64,000 nt of DNA, taken from Deferribacter desulfuricans SSM1 (GTDB lineage Bacteria; Chrysiogenota; Deferribacteres; Deferribacterales; Deferribacteraceae). The position numbers were made by a program, and so were the translations under genes. The notes beneath the pieces were generated by a model. The model did not search any database and was not told the DNA's origin. It saw only the letters and a list, made by a program, of their open reading frames with translations. Shown piece after piece: positions 50,788 to 58,966 of the stretch; within the stretch, counting starts at the first letter, position 1; every line of letters starts with the position of its first letter. The stretch spans positions 372,001-436,000 of the forward strand of contig NC_013939.1 in the NCBI RefSeq assembly GCF_000010985.1, in the 5' to 3' direction.

Positions 50788-50859
50788 ATGAAGGGTTCAA
50801 TAATTTTTAACATTTTAAAATCATTAAGAAATTGGTGGTGGCAGTTGATAGCAATATAG
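50788..50859 (+). CDS. trpL: trp leader peptide (three tandem Trp codons)
   Basis: A 23-codon frame starting at ATG 50788 and ending at TAG 50857. It encodes MKGSIIFNILKSLRNWWWQLIAI in three parts: a short hydrophobic start, then Arg-Asn and three consecutive Trp codons (50833-50841), then five residues. It is placed exactly as in classical attenuators: the Trp codons cover RNA segment 1, and the stop lies between segments 1 and 2. Stalling at Trp codons when tryptophan is scarce would free segment 2. No Shine-Dalgarno sequence is evident. Confidence 0.88.
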   Translation: MKGSIIFNILKSLRNWWWQLIAI

Positions 50860-50924
50860 TGCTGTTCTGCCACCATTAAAATATATTTGGGCCGTGTGGC
50901 GGAACAGCCACACGGCCTTTTTTT
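50836..50924 (+). terminator. trp attenuator (1:2, 2:3 and 3:4 hairpins)
   Basis: Segment 1 TGGTGGCAG (50836-50844) pairs perfectly with CTGCCACCA in segment 2 (50867-50875). Segment 2 CTGTTCTGCCAC (50862-50873) pairs over 12 bp with segment 3 GTGGCGGAACAG (50896-50907), with one G-U pair. Segment 3 GGCCGTGTGGC (50890-50900) pairs with segment 4 GCCACACGGCC (50907-50917), an 11-bp GC-rich stem with a 6-nt loop and a run of 7 T. So 2:3 and 3:4 are mutually exclusive, as in E. coli. Confidence 0.92.
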
Positions 50925-50937
50925 ATAACTATTCGAA

Positions 50938-50969
50938 GGCCGTGGGATTTAACTCACGGCCTTTTTTTT
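50938..50969 (+). terminator. Second terminator directly before trpE
   Basis: GGCCGTGGG (50938-50946) / CTCACGGCC (50953-50961) with a 6-nt loop and eight T. It lies 6 bp before the trpE Shine-Dalgarno sequence. Its 5' arm GGCCGTG can also pair with CACGGCC of attenuator segment 4 (50911-50917), so it can be disarmed when segment 4 is free. Confidence 0.85.
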
Positions 50970-50988
50970 ATGAATTTGGAGGTTTAAA

Positions 50989-52461
50989 ATGTTAAATGTA
51001 AATTTTAAGGAATTTGAAAAATTATCAAAAGAATTTAGACAAATCCCTATAATACGAGAAATCGTGGGGGATATTTATACCCCTATTAGTTTGCTCAGAA
51101 ATTTTTCCAATGAAAAATTTCTATTTTTGCTTGAAAGTGCAAATATTGATAAGAGTTTTTCAAGGTTTACCTATTTTGCAAAGACTGCGAAGAAGACACT
51201 AATTTTCAAAAAAGGGAAACTTTATTTAATTGATAAAGATGGGAAGAAAACAGAACTACTTGTAAATCCTATTGATTATTTAAACAGTGAAATGAACGAG
51301 TTTAAAGGTGCAAAATTTGAAAGTATTGGTGATTTTTGTGGTGGATATGTGGGCTTTTTTGGTTATGAAATGGCAAATTATATGGGGATTTTAAGAGAGA
51401 AATTGTATGAAGGTGATGAATCTCAACTTGGACTTGGATACATTGATGAGTTTTATGTTTTTGATAACAAGTTAGGTAAATTTTATTCGGTTTGCATTGC
51501 AGATACCTCAAATTCTTTAGAGGATGAGTTTAGAAGATGTGTAAAAAGAACCCTTGAGATGGTAGATGAGTTACATGTTGTTAATTTTGACCTCACGAAA
51601 TCTGACAGTTTTATAAATATTAAAAAAGATTTTGAAAAAGATGATTTTATTGAAACTGTAAAAAAGGTTAAAGATGAAATAATTAGAGGCGAAGCAATTC
51701 AAATTGTCATTTCCAATAAATTTGAAGTGGATGGATTTGTAAACCCTGTGAGTTTCTATAGAGCGTTAAGAAATATTAATCCATCCCCTTATATGTTTTA
51801 TTTTAAATTTGATGATTTTATTGTGTGTGGTTCATCCCCTGAAATTCATTTAAAAATCAAGGATAATAAAGCCACTTTAAAACCTATTGCCGGCACATAC
51901 CCAGTAGAAAAAGATATCGAGGATGTGAAAAGAAAATTAATATCTGATGAAAAGGAGATTTCTGAGCATTTAATGCTTTTAGACCTTGCAAGAAATGACC
52001 TTTATAGAGGGTGTAAACCTAAAACGGTAAAAGTCAATGAGGCGTTTGTTCCGGAAGTTTATTCACATGTAGTGCATATTGTGTCGGAGGTGGAGGGGGA
52101 AAAAAAAGAGGGCATTTCAAATTTAGATTTATTTGCAATGACATTTCCTGCAGGGACTGTTTCAGGTGCTCCAAAGGTGAGAGCTATGGAGTTGATAAAT
52201 CAGTATGAAAAAAGTCCTCGAGGTTTTTATGCAGGATGTGCTGGTTATTTCTCTTTTGCAGGGGATATGGATACATGTATCACAATTAGAAGCGCCGCTT
52301 TTAAAAATGGGAAAATGATTTTAAGAGCAGGAGCAGGTATTGTCTATGACAGCGATCCTGAAAGGGAATATTTTGAAGTGGAAAATAAGCTGGGAGCTCT
52401 TTTTAAAGCAATTGAGGTAACTAAGAATATGGAGGAAAGGTATGTTTTTACTGATAGATAA
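50989..52461 (+). CDS. trpE: Anthranilate synthase component I TrpE
   Basis: A 490-residue chorismate-using enzyme. LLES (FLFLLESANID, near residue 47) belongs to the Trp feedback site. Catalytic-domain landmarks: IQIVISNKFEV, NPSPYMFYFKF, SSPEIHLKI, PIAGTYPVEKD, LMLLDLARNDLYRG, TFPAGTVSGAPKVRAMELI and RAGAGIVYDSDPEREYFE. TTTGGAGG lies 7-8 nt before the ATG. First gene of the complete trp operon; overlaps trpG by 20 bp. Expression is set by the attenuator upstream. Confidence 0.97.
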   Translation: MLNVNFKEFEKLSKEFRQIPIIREIVGDIYTPISLLRNFSNEKFLFLLESANIDKSFSRFTYFAKTAKKTLIFKKGKLYLIDKDGKKTELLVNPIDYLNSEMNEFKGAKFESIGDFCGGYVGFFGYEMANYMGILREKLYEGDESQLGLGYIDEFYVFDNKLGKFYSVCIADTSNSLEDEFRRCVKRTLEMVDELHVVNFDLTKSDSFINIKKDFEKDDFIETVKKVKDEIIRGEAIQIVISNKFEVDGFVNPVSFYRALRNINPSPYMFYFKFDDFIVCGSSPEIHLKIKDNKATLKPIAGTYPVEKDIEDVKRKLISDEKEISEHLMLLDLARNDLYRGCKPKTVKVNEAFVPEVYSHVVHIVSEVEGEKKEGISNLDLFAMTFPAGTVSGAPKVRAMELINQYEKSPRGFYAGCAGYFSFAGDMDTCITIRSAAFKNGKMILRAGAGIVYDSDPEREYFEVENKLGALFKAIEVTKNMEERYVFTDR

Positions 52462-53005
52462 TTACGACTCATTTACTTACAACCTATACGCACTTTTTGA
52501 TAATGCTGGTGTGGATGTTGATATAATTAAAAATGATGAGTTTGTGGATGCATCAAAATATCATGGGTTAATAATTTCTCCGGGGCCTTCAAATCCGGAA
52601 AACTCAGGTAATTCTTTAAAATATATTGAAGAATATAAAGGGAAACTCCCCATTTTTGGTGTTTGCCTTGGGATGCAATGTATAGCCTATTACAAAACAG
52701 GGACTTACAGACAGGCTAAGAGCATTAAACATGGCAAAATAGACAAAATTATCAAATCAAAAGATTCATTAATTTTAGAAGGGTTGCCTAACAAGTTTGA
52801 AGCTGTTCGTTATCACTCTCTGGCAGTCAATGTAGCTGAAGAGTTTGTTGTTGCAAGAGGGGAGAGTGATGGTGAAATTATGGCTATTGAATTTAGAGAT
52901 GAATTGCTCTTTGGTGTTCAATTTCATCCAGAATCGATAAAAAGTGAATATGGGGACAAAATCGTTCAAAATTTTATAAAAATTTGTGGAGGGTGTCATG
53001 TATGA
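52442..53005 (+). CDS. trpG: Anthranilate synthase component II TrpG (glutamine amidotransferase)
   Basis: A 187-residue class I glutamine amidotransferase. LIDNYDSFTYNL opens the protein. The nucleophile is C75 in GVCLGMQCIAYY, and the His-Glu pair is in VQFHPESI near the end. It supplies ammonia to TrpE. It stands alone, not fused to TrpD as in E. coli. Overlaps trpE by 20 bp and trpD by 8 bp. A pabA-like dual role is possible if no other pabA exists. Confidence 0.95.
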   Translation: MFLLIDNYDSFTYNLYALFDNAGVDVDIIKNDEFVDASKYHGLIISPGPSNPENSGNSLKYIEEYKGKLPIFGVCLGMQCIAYYKTGTYRQAKSIKHGKIDKIIKSKDSLILEGLPNKFEAVRYHSLAVNVAEEFVVARGESDGEIMAIEFRDELLFGVQFHPESIKSEYGDKIVQNFIKICGGCHV

Positions 53006-53990
53006 TGCTGTAAAAAAACTTTTTAATGGAAAAGATATGAGTTTAGCTGAGTCTTTAAAAGTTTTCGAGGGGATAATGAAAGGTGAGTTTGATGATGATA
53101 TAGTCAGTGCTGTTTTAATTGCTCTAAAAATGAAAGGGGAAACTGCAACAGAGATATACGTTGCAGCAAAAGTTCTTAATGACCTTAAGTTTAGATTTGA
53201 ACACTCTAAAAGGCCATGTATTGATACTTGTGGTACTGGTGGTGATGGTAAAAGCTGCGTCAATGTATCTACTGCTGTGTCTATTATTTTGTCGTCTCTT
53301 GGTCATAATGTGGTTAAACATGGTAATGTTGCTATAAGTGGAAAAGTGGGATCTGCTGATATTTTGGATATGTTAGGTATTCCTGTTAAGTTATCAGTTG
53401 ATGAAATGCGTGAATTTTATGAAAGAAATGGTTTTGTGTTTTTGCTTGCACCGATGTTTCATCCTGCGATGAAAAATGTGGCTCAGATCAGAAAAAAACT
53501 TGGTGTTCCTACTATCTTCAATCTTTTGGGGCCGCTGGTAAACCCTGCTGATCCAGAATATCAAATCATTGGGGTAGGTAGTAAAGATAAACTCGAGGTT
53601 TACGCAGAAGCTGCTAGTAAATTTAAAAATAAAAAGTTTATAGTTTATTCGTCCTTAGATGGATATGATGAGGTTTCAACAAAAGAGCCAACAAGGTGCT
53701 ATAAGATTATTGATGGGCAAATATCAGAATTTGTATTAAAGCCTGAAGATTTCTTTGAACCTTTTGATATGCCTTCTGTTTCATCAAAAGAAGAGGCTAA
53801 AAGACTGTTTTTAGAGGGCATTATTGGAGAAAATGAAAAAATTTCCATACTTTTTGCAATCAATACTGCACTTGCTTTGCATTTAATTGATAATAGTTCA
53901 ATTGATGACGGTTTTGAAAAAGTGCTGCAACATCTGAAATCAGGCAAAGTAATTGAAAAATTAGAAAGTTTAAAAGGGGTAAGTGCTTAA
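52998..53990 (+). CDS. trpD: Anthranilate phosphoribosyltransferase TrpD
   Basis: A 330-residue enzyme joining PRPP and anthranilate. The PRPP site CGTGGDGKSCVNVSTA, KHGNVAISGKVGSADILDMLGI and FLLAPMFHPAMKNVAQIRKKLGVPTIFNLLGPLVNPA are typical. The ATG at 52998 has GGAGGG 5 nt upstream, which is why I prefer it to the upstream TTG frame start. Overlaps trpG and touches trpC. Confidence 0.96.
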   Translation: MYDAVKKLFNGKDMSLAESLKVFEGIMKGEFDDDIVSAVLIALKMKGETATEIYVAAKVLNDLKFRFEHSKRPCIDTCGTGGDGKSCVNVSTAVSIILSSLGHNVVKHGNVAISGKVGSADILDMLGIPVKLSVDEMREFYERNGFVFLLAPMFHPAMKNVAQIRKKLGVPTIFNLLGPLVNPADPEYQIIGVGSKDKLEVYAEAASKFKNKKFIVYSSLDGYDEVSTKEPTRCYKIIDGQISEFVLKPEDFFEPFDMPSVSSKEEAKRLFLEGIIGENEKISILFAINTALALHLIDNSSIDDGFEKVLQHLKSGKVIEKLESLKGVSA

Positions 53991-54727
53991 TGTTTTTAGA
54001 AGAGGTTTATCTGAAAAAAATTGAAGAGGTTAAAGGTCTAAAAGTAGAAGGTGTTAGAAATAAAAGGATTATACCTTTTGGTATTAACCTTCCAGAGAAG
54101 AGGGTTATAGCTGAAGTTAAGCAGGCTTCTCCATCTTTAGGCCTTATAAAAAATGTAGATGTTTGTTTACAGGCAAAAAGATATGAAAAAGGTGGTGCAG
54201 CAGCTATAAGTGTTCTTACTGATAAATATTACTTTAATGGAAGTTTTGAATTTTTAAACAGAATTAGCAAGGAAGTGAGCCTTCCCATATTGTGTAAAGA
54301 TTTTATCATCGATAAAAAACAGGTGGATATGGCCTATATGAATGGTGCTGATGTTATCCTTTTGATAGTTAGTCTTCTTGATGATAAATCGTTGTTTAAT
54401 CTTTATGAATACGCAAAAAGCCTTGGATTAGAAGTATTAGTGGAAATTCATGAATTTGAAGAATTTAAGAGAGTTGAAAATATGGGTATTAAATTTTTAG
54501 GGGTAAATAGCAGAAATTTGAAAACTTTAAAAATTGATAAAAGCTATGCCTTAAATGTGTTAAAAAATATAGATGGTGAATTTGTAAAGGTAGCTGAAAG
54601 TGGAATTGAGACTATTGATGATGTAATGATGTTTAGAAATGTAGGAGCTGAGATGTTTTTAATAGGGACTACCCTTATGAAGTCAGAAAGTCCTGAAGAA
54701 TTGATCAGGAAATTTAATCAGGTGTAA
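53990..54727 (+). CDS. trpC: Indole-3-glycerol-phosphate synthase TrpC
   Basis: A 245-residue TIM barrel. Family landmarks: VIAEVKQASPSLGLI, AISVLTDKYYFNGSFEFL, LPILCKDFIIDKKQVDMAYMNGADVILLI, EVLVEIHEFEEF, LGVNSRNLKTL and KVAESGIE. Single-domain form, with TrpF separate. The start overlaps the trpD stop (TAATG). Confidence 0.96.
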   Translation: MFLEEVYLKKIEEVKGLKVEGVRNKRIIPFGINLPEKRVIAEVKQASPSLGLIKNVDVCLQAKRYEKGGAAAISVLTDKYYFNGSFEFLNRISKEVSLPILCKDFIIDKKQVDMAYMNGADVILLIVSLLDDKSLFNLYEYAKSLGLEVLVEIHEFEEFKRVENMGIKFLGVNSRNLKTLKIDKSYALNVLKNIDGEFVKVAESGIETIDDVMMFRNVGAEMFLIGTTLMKSESPEELIRKFNQV

Positions 54728-54728
54728 T

Positions 54729-55271
54729 ATGTTTATCAAAGTATGTGGGATAACCACTTTTGAGCAGATAGAATGGGCTATTGAGCTTGGATACAGTGCA
54801 GTAGGTATAGTTTTTCACCCTAAGAGTAAAAGGTATGTGGGCTATACAAAAGGTATCAAACTTGCAGATTATGCAAAAAATAAAATTTTAACAGTGTGTG
54901 TTGGTATAGATTTTGATGAAGTAAAAGATGTGTATGATAATTTTGATTATGTACAGCTTTATAACTATAGAGAGCTTGATAATCTAATTTATGGGACTGC
55001 TGATAAACCAGATAACGAAAAGTTTAAATATCTTATTTTTGATAGAAGTATGGGGAAAGGGGTTTTTGAATGTGATTATCCTGAATGGGTTTACGACTAT
55101 ACAGATAGATTGCTAGTATCTGGTGGTTTGACACCTGAAAATGTGGGTAACGTTTTTGAAAAGATTATACCAGCTGGTGTTGATGTATCAAGTGGTGTGG
55201 AAGTGGATTATGGTGTGAAAAGTTTTGAAAAGATGAAGTTATTTATAGAGAAAATTAAACAACATATCTGA
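54729..55271 (+). CDS. trpF: Phosphoribosylanthranilate isomerase TrpF
   Basis: A 180-residue TIM barrel, slightly shorter than usual (about 200). The catalytic Cys is in [14 protein letters not shown] (C6), with [12 protein letters not shown] and the phosphate loops [12 protein letters not shown] and [20 protein letters not shown]. The shortening is in the middle of the barrel (between [10 protein letters not shown] and YLIFDRSMG), but the active-site motifs are kept. One bp after trpC. Confidence 0.93.
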   Translation: MFIKVCGITTFEQIEWAIELGYSAVGIVFHPKSKRYVGYTKGIKLADYAKNKILTVCVGIDFDEVKDVYDNFDYVQLYNYRELDNLIYGTADKPDNEKFKYLIFDRSMGKGVFECDYPEWVYDYTDRLLVSGGLTPENVGNVFEKIIPAGVDVSSGVEVDYGVKSFEKMKLFIEKIKQHI

Positions 55272-55279
55272 GGTGTTTT

Positions 55280-56455
55280 ATGAATTATAATAGATATTTT
55301 TATGGGGAGTATGGTGGCCAATTTGTAGCGGAAACTCTTATACCGCTCCTCGATGAACTTGAAGAAAATTTTATTAAATACAAAGATAATAAAAATTTTA
55401 ATGATGAATTAGATTATTTGTTAAAAAATTATGCAGGCAGACCAACACCTGTTTATTTTGCAAAGAGATTATCTGAAAAGTATGGAGTTAATATTTATCT
55501 AAAAAGGGAAGATTTACTTCATACAGGAGCTCATAAAATAAATAACACTTTAGGGCAGGCGTTGCTTGCAAAATACATGGGGAAAAAGCGTATTATTGCT
55601 GAGACAGGAGCTGGACAGCATGGAGTTGCCACTGCAACAGTTTGTGCTTTACTTGGGATTGAATGTACAGTGTATATGGGGAGTCTTGATGCTAAAAGAC
55701 AGAGAATAAATGTAGAGCGGATGAAGATGCTTGGTGCAAAAGTGGAAGTGGTAGATTTTGGTAGTCAAACTTTGAAAGATGCTGTAAGTGCAGCAATAAA
55801 AGATTGGGTAACCAATGTTGATACTACTCATTATCTCATTGGCTCTGCAGTTGGGCCATACCCTTTTCCAGAAATCGTGGCACATTTTCAGTCAGTAATT
55901 GGATTAGAAGCAAGAAAGTTTTTCATTGAAGAGGTTGGTAAATTGCCTGATGTTGTTGTTGCCTGTGTTGGCGGAGGAAGTAATGCGATAGGTATTTTTA
56001 GAGGTTTTTTAGAGGATGAAGATGTAAGATTGATTGGTGTAGAAGCGGGTGGTTTATCAGAAAAGGTTGGGGAGCACGCAAGTAGTATCTCTTATGGCAA
56101 AAAAGGGGTTTTTCAGGGGAGTCTTTCAAAGGTATTGCAAACAGAATTTGGGCAGATTGCAAGTGTCCATTCTGTATCTGCTGGACTTGATTATCCAGGC
56201 GTTGGGCCTGAGCATGCCTATCTATTTGATATAGGTAGAGCAGAATATTATCCAATAAATGATAAAGAAGCAGTAGATGGTTTCTTTGAACTTACAAGGT
56301 TAGAAGGGATTTTACCAGCTTTAGAATCTAGTCATGCAATAGGGTATGTGATGAAGCATCATAAAGAGTTTATTGGTAAAAATGTGTTAATCAATTTGTC
56401 GGGGAGAGGGGATAAGGATTTGCATATTATAGAAGATTATGTGAGGGGAATATGA
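55280..56455 (+). CDS. trpB: Tryptophan synthase beta subunit TrpB
   Basis: A 391-residue PLP enzyme. The PLP lysine is K86 in [17 protein letters not shown]; the phosphate loop is [10 protein letters not shown], and E-T-G-A-G-Q-H-G binds the substrate carboxylate. The motif [17 protein letters not shown] is canonical for TrpB1 (not TrpB2). It condenses indole with serine and forms the alpha2-beta2 complex with TrpA. Overlaps trpA by 4 bp. Confidence 0.97.
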   Translation: MNYNRYFYGEYGGQFVAETLIPLLDELEENFIKYKDNKNFNDELDYLLKNYAGRPTPVYFAKRLSEKYGVNIYLKREDLLHTGAHKINNTLGQALLAKYMGKKRIIAETGAGQHGVATATVCALLGIECTVYMGSLDAKRQRINVERMKMLGAKVEVVDFGSQTLKDAVSAAIKDWVTNVDTTHYLIGSAVGPYPFPEIVAHFQSVIGLEARKFFIEEVGKLPDVVVACVGGGSNAIGIFRGFLEDEDVRLIGVEAGGLSEKVGEHASSISYGKKGVFQGSLSKVLQTEFGQIASVHSVSAGLDYPGVGPEHAYLFDIGRAEYYPINDKEAVDGFFELTRLEGILPALESSHAIGYVMKHHKEFIGKNVLINLSGRGDKDLHIIEDYVRGI

Positions 56456-57144
56456 AAGGTGTTTATATTGTTCTAAGCTATCCAGATAAAGAAACATTTC
56501 TTGAAGTAATAAATTTTATATCGAACTATGACGGTATAGATTTTATAGAGATAGGTTACCCTTTTAATGATCCAGTTGCTGATGGGCCGGTTATAATGGA
56601 TGCAATCAATCAGGTTTATGATAAAGTTACTTTTGAAGATTTAAAAGAGGTATTGAGGATAATAAATAAAAGAAAAAAAGTATATGTAATGACATATTCA
56701 AATATTGTTTATAGCTATGGATTAAAACAGTTTTCTGATGATTTTGGTTTTTTACTAGATGGTCTTATAATTGCCGATTTGCCAAATAGGATGCATGACT
56801 TTTTTTATCAAAAAGGTTTATCTGTAGAGATTATTCCCTTTTTAACACCAACGAGTAGAAAGGAAGATATTTTATCAATTAACAATTTGAAAGGTGATTT
56901 TGTATACTATGTTGGGACAAAGGGGACAACTGGGGTTATGGGTGACTTAAATTTTAATGAAAATAAGATTAGTGATATAAAAAAGTTGGTGAATAAAAAA
57001 GTAGTTTACGGATTTGGCATTAAGACAAGAGATGATATATATGATATTTTAAAATTTTCTGACGGTGTAGTGGTAGGAACAGAAATAGTAAAAAGACAAA
57101 AAGATTTTGAAAAATTCAAGAGTTTTATCAAAAATACGTTTTGA
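56452..57144 (+). CDS. trpA: Tryptophan synthase alpha subunit TrpA (short N-terminus)
   Basis: A 230-residue TIM barrel. Both catalytic acids are present: E33 in [17 protein letters not shown] and D44 in the same motif (E49 and D60 in E. coli). [14 protein letters not shown] and [12 protein letters not shown] form the phosphate site. The protein is about 30-35 residues shorter than usual; about 16 are missing at the N-terminus, where helix 0 normally closes the barrel, and loops are trimmed. The start overlaps trpB, so the short start looks real. It probably depends on TrpB for stability. Confidence 0.93.
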   Translation: MKGVYIVLSYPDKETFLEVINFISNYDGIDFIEIGYPFNDPVADGPVIMDAINQVYDKVTFEDLKEVLRIINKRKKVYVMTYSNIVYSYGLKQFSDDFGFLLDGLIIADLPNRMHDFFYQKGLSVEIIPFLTPTSRKEDILSINNLKGDFVYYVGTKGTTGVMGDLNFNENKISDIKKLVNKKVVYGFGIKTRDDIYDILKFSDGVVVGTEIVKRQKDFEKFKSFIKNTF

Positions 57145-57175
57145 TAAAATTTTTATAATGTGTTAATCTAATGCT

Positions 57176-57664
57176 ATGAGGAATTATTTTTTTGTTATTA
57201 TTGGATTAGCTGTTATTGTTATCTTTTTTAGTTCAATAAAGAGATATGACGTTTTTTATATAGACACCGTTTCCAATGAGCTTGTTCCCAAAAAAGTTAT
57301 TGTTATTAACCCTTTTTATAGAAAAGATGTATATGCTTATTTACTTTTAAATAAACTCAAGATTGATAAAGGTAATCAAATATCCCCTGTAGGAAAATAT
57401 GTGAGTTTTGAAAATGTTAGAATAAAAAATGATTACTGTGTTGTGGATTTAAGAATACATAAAGGGTTTGTTAATAGTAGTAATAATGAGTATTTACTTG
57501 TAAAATCTATTTTGAAAACTTTGAAATCTTTTGACAATAGTATAAAACTATTTAAAATTAATATCTTAAGTAGTGATGTAGAGTTACAGATGGATTATAA
57601 TTGTGCTATGACTATAGAAAACGATGAAATAAAAATAGTTGAAGGGAGTTGCAATGAGAAGTGA
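57176..57664 (+). CDS. GerM-like (GerMN domain) protein
   Basis: A 162-residue protein with one N-terminal membrane segment ([18 protein letters not shown]) and a GerMN-like domain: [18 protein letters not shown] and the later [34 protein letters not shown] match the pattern in which a strand is followed by a 'S…E..lv.sI..TL' helix. In Bacillus gerM directly precedes rph, and here it also precedes rph and rdgB. The organism is unlikely to form spores, so the role is probably general envelope biology. It overlaps rph by 11 bp. Confidence 0.65.
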   Translation: MRNYFFVIIGLAVIVIFFSSIKRYDVFYIDTVSNELVPKKVIVINPFYRKDVYAYLLLNKLKIDKGNQISPVGKYVSFENVRIKNDYCVVDLRIHKGFVNSSNNEYLLVKSILKTLKSFDNSIKLFKINILSSDVELQMDYNCAMTIENDEIKIVEGSCNEK

Positions 57665-58370
57665 TGGAAGAAAAAATGATGAAATGCGTTTAATAAAAAT
57701 AACAACGGATTATATCAAATATCCTGAAGGCTCTGTTTTAATAGAATTTGGGGAGACAAAGGTTATTTGTAATGCTTCTATTACTGAAGGTGTACCACCT
57801 TTTTTGAAAGGAACGGGGACTGGGTGGATTACTGCTGAATATTCGATGTTACCAAGGGCTACACATACAAGAAATGTTAGAGAATCTGTAAAAGGGAAAC
57901 TTTCTGGAAGAACTCAAGAAATATCAAGGCTCATAGGCAGAGCTCTTAGATCTGTTGTTGATATGAGTGTTTTGGGTGAAAGAACAGTGGTTATTGATTG
58001 TGATGTTATACAGGCAGATGGAGGTACAAGAACGGCTTCCATTTCAGGTGGTTTCGTTGCATTATATTCTGCTTTTGAAAAACTTGTTAAAAGTGGTGAG
58101 TTAGAAAAAAATCCGATTAAAAATTTTGTTGCAGCTGTTAGTGTGGGCGTTTTAAACGATGATGTGATTTTAGATTTAAATTATGAAGAGGACTCCACTG
58201 CTAGGGTGGATATGAACGTAGTAGCAACTGATAGTGGTGAAATAATTGAAATTCAGGGTACAGGTGAAGAAAGCCCTTTTAGTAGAGATGTATTAAACAA
58301 AATGATAGATTATGCTTTTATCGGGATAAACAACATTATTGAGGCTCAGAAAAAAGCGCTTGGTTTATGA
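57654..58370 (+). CDS. rph: Ribonuclease PH
   Basis: A 238-residue phosphorolytic exonuclease that trims tRNA 3' ends. The signatures are [72 protein letters not shown] and [17 protein letters not shown]. The start at 57654 has GGGAG 5 nt upstream; the longer frame from 57639 would place that sequence inside the gene. Overlaps rdgB by 4 bp. Confidence 0.96.
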   Translation: MRSDGRKNDEMRLIKITTDYIKYPEGSVLIEFGETKVICNASITEGVPPFLKGTGTGWITAEYSMLPRATHTRNVRESVKGKLSGRTQEISRLIGRALRSVVDMSVLGERTVVIDCDVIQADGGTRTASISGGFVALYSAFEKLVKSGELEKNPIKNFVAAVSVGVLNDDVILDLNYEEDSTARVDMNVVATDSGEIIEIQGTGEESPFSRDVLNKMIDYAFIGINNIIEAQKKALGL

Positions 58371-58966
58371 TAGATAAAGTTTATGTAGCTACAAAAAATA
58401 AAGGGAAACTTAAAGAAATCTCTGAAATTTTAAAACCGATAGAGGTGATATCCGTTTATGAAGTTGTAGAAAATCCAGTAGATATTGTAGAGGATGGCTC
58501 TACTTTTGAAGAAAATGCAAGAAAAAAAGGTGAGGAATTGTCTAGATTTGTAGAGGGTTATGTTATAGCAGATGATTCTGGTCTAGTTGTTGAAGTTTTG
58601 AACGGTAAACCTGGTATTTATTCTGCAAGATATGCCGGAGAAAATGCTACAGATATGGAAAATAATCTTAAGCTTTTAAAGGAGTTAGAAGGTACCCCTT
58701 TTGAAAATAGAGATGCAAAATTTGTCTGTGTTATAGCGCTGTGTAAAGATGGTAAGACCATAGAAACTTTCTATGGGGAATGTAAAGGGAAAATAGGTTT
58801 TGAGCTTAAAGGGGAAAATGGGTTTGGGTACGATCCGCTTTTTGTCCTTGATAATGGAAGAACTATGGCAGAGTTGTCAAGTGATGAAAAAAATAGAATC
58901 AGTCATAGAAGAGAGGCTTTAGCTAAATTAAAAAAGTTCTTGGATAATGTTTCTAAAAATAATTAA
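58367..58966 (+). CDS. rdgB: RdgB/HAM1 non-canonical purine NTP pyrophosphatase
   Basis: A 199-residue house-cleaning enzyme that hydrolyses ITP, dITP and XTP. Landmarks: [57 protein letters not shown] and [10 protein letters not shown]. It completes the rph-rdgB pair common in bacteria and overlaps the next gene by 20 bp. Confidence 0.96.
   Translation: MIDKVYVATKNKGKLKEISEILKPIEVISVYEVVENPVDIVEDGSTFEENARKKGEELSRFVEGYVIADDSGLVVEVLNGKPGIYSARYAGENATDMENNLKLLKELEGTPFENRDAKFVCVIALCKDGKTIETFYGECKGKIGFELKGENGFGYDPLFVLDNGRTMAELSSDEKNRISHRREALAKLKKFLDNVSKNN

Noticed and set aside
52775-53263. 162-codon minus-strand frame across trpG/trpD
   Set aside because: Antisense shadow over conserved active-site regions of both trp genes; no own promoter or ribosome-binding site.
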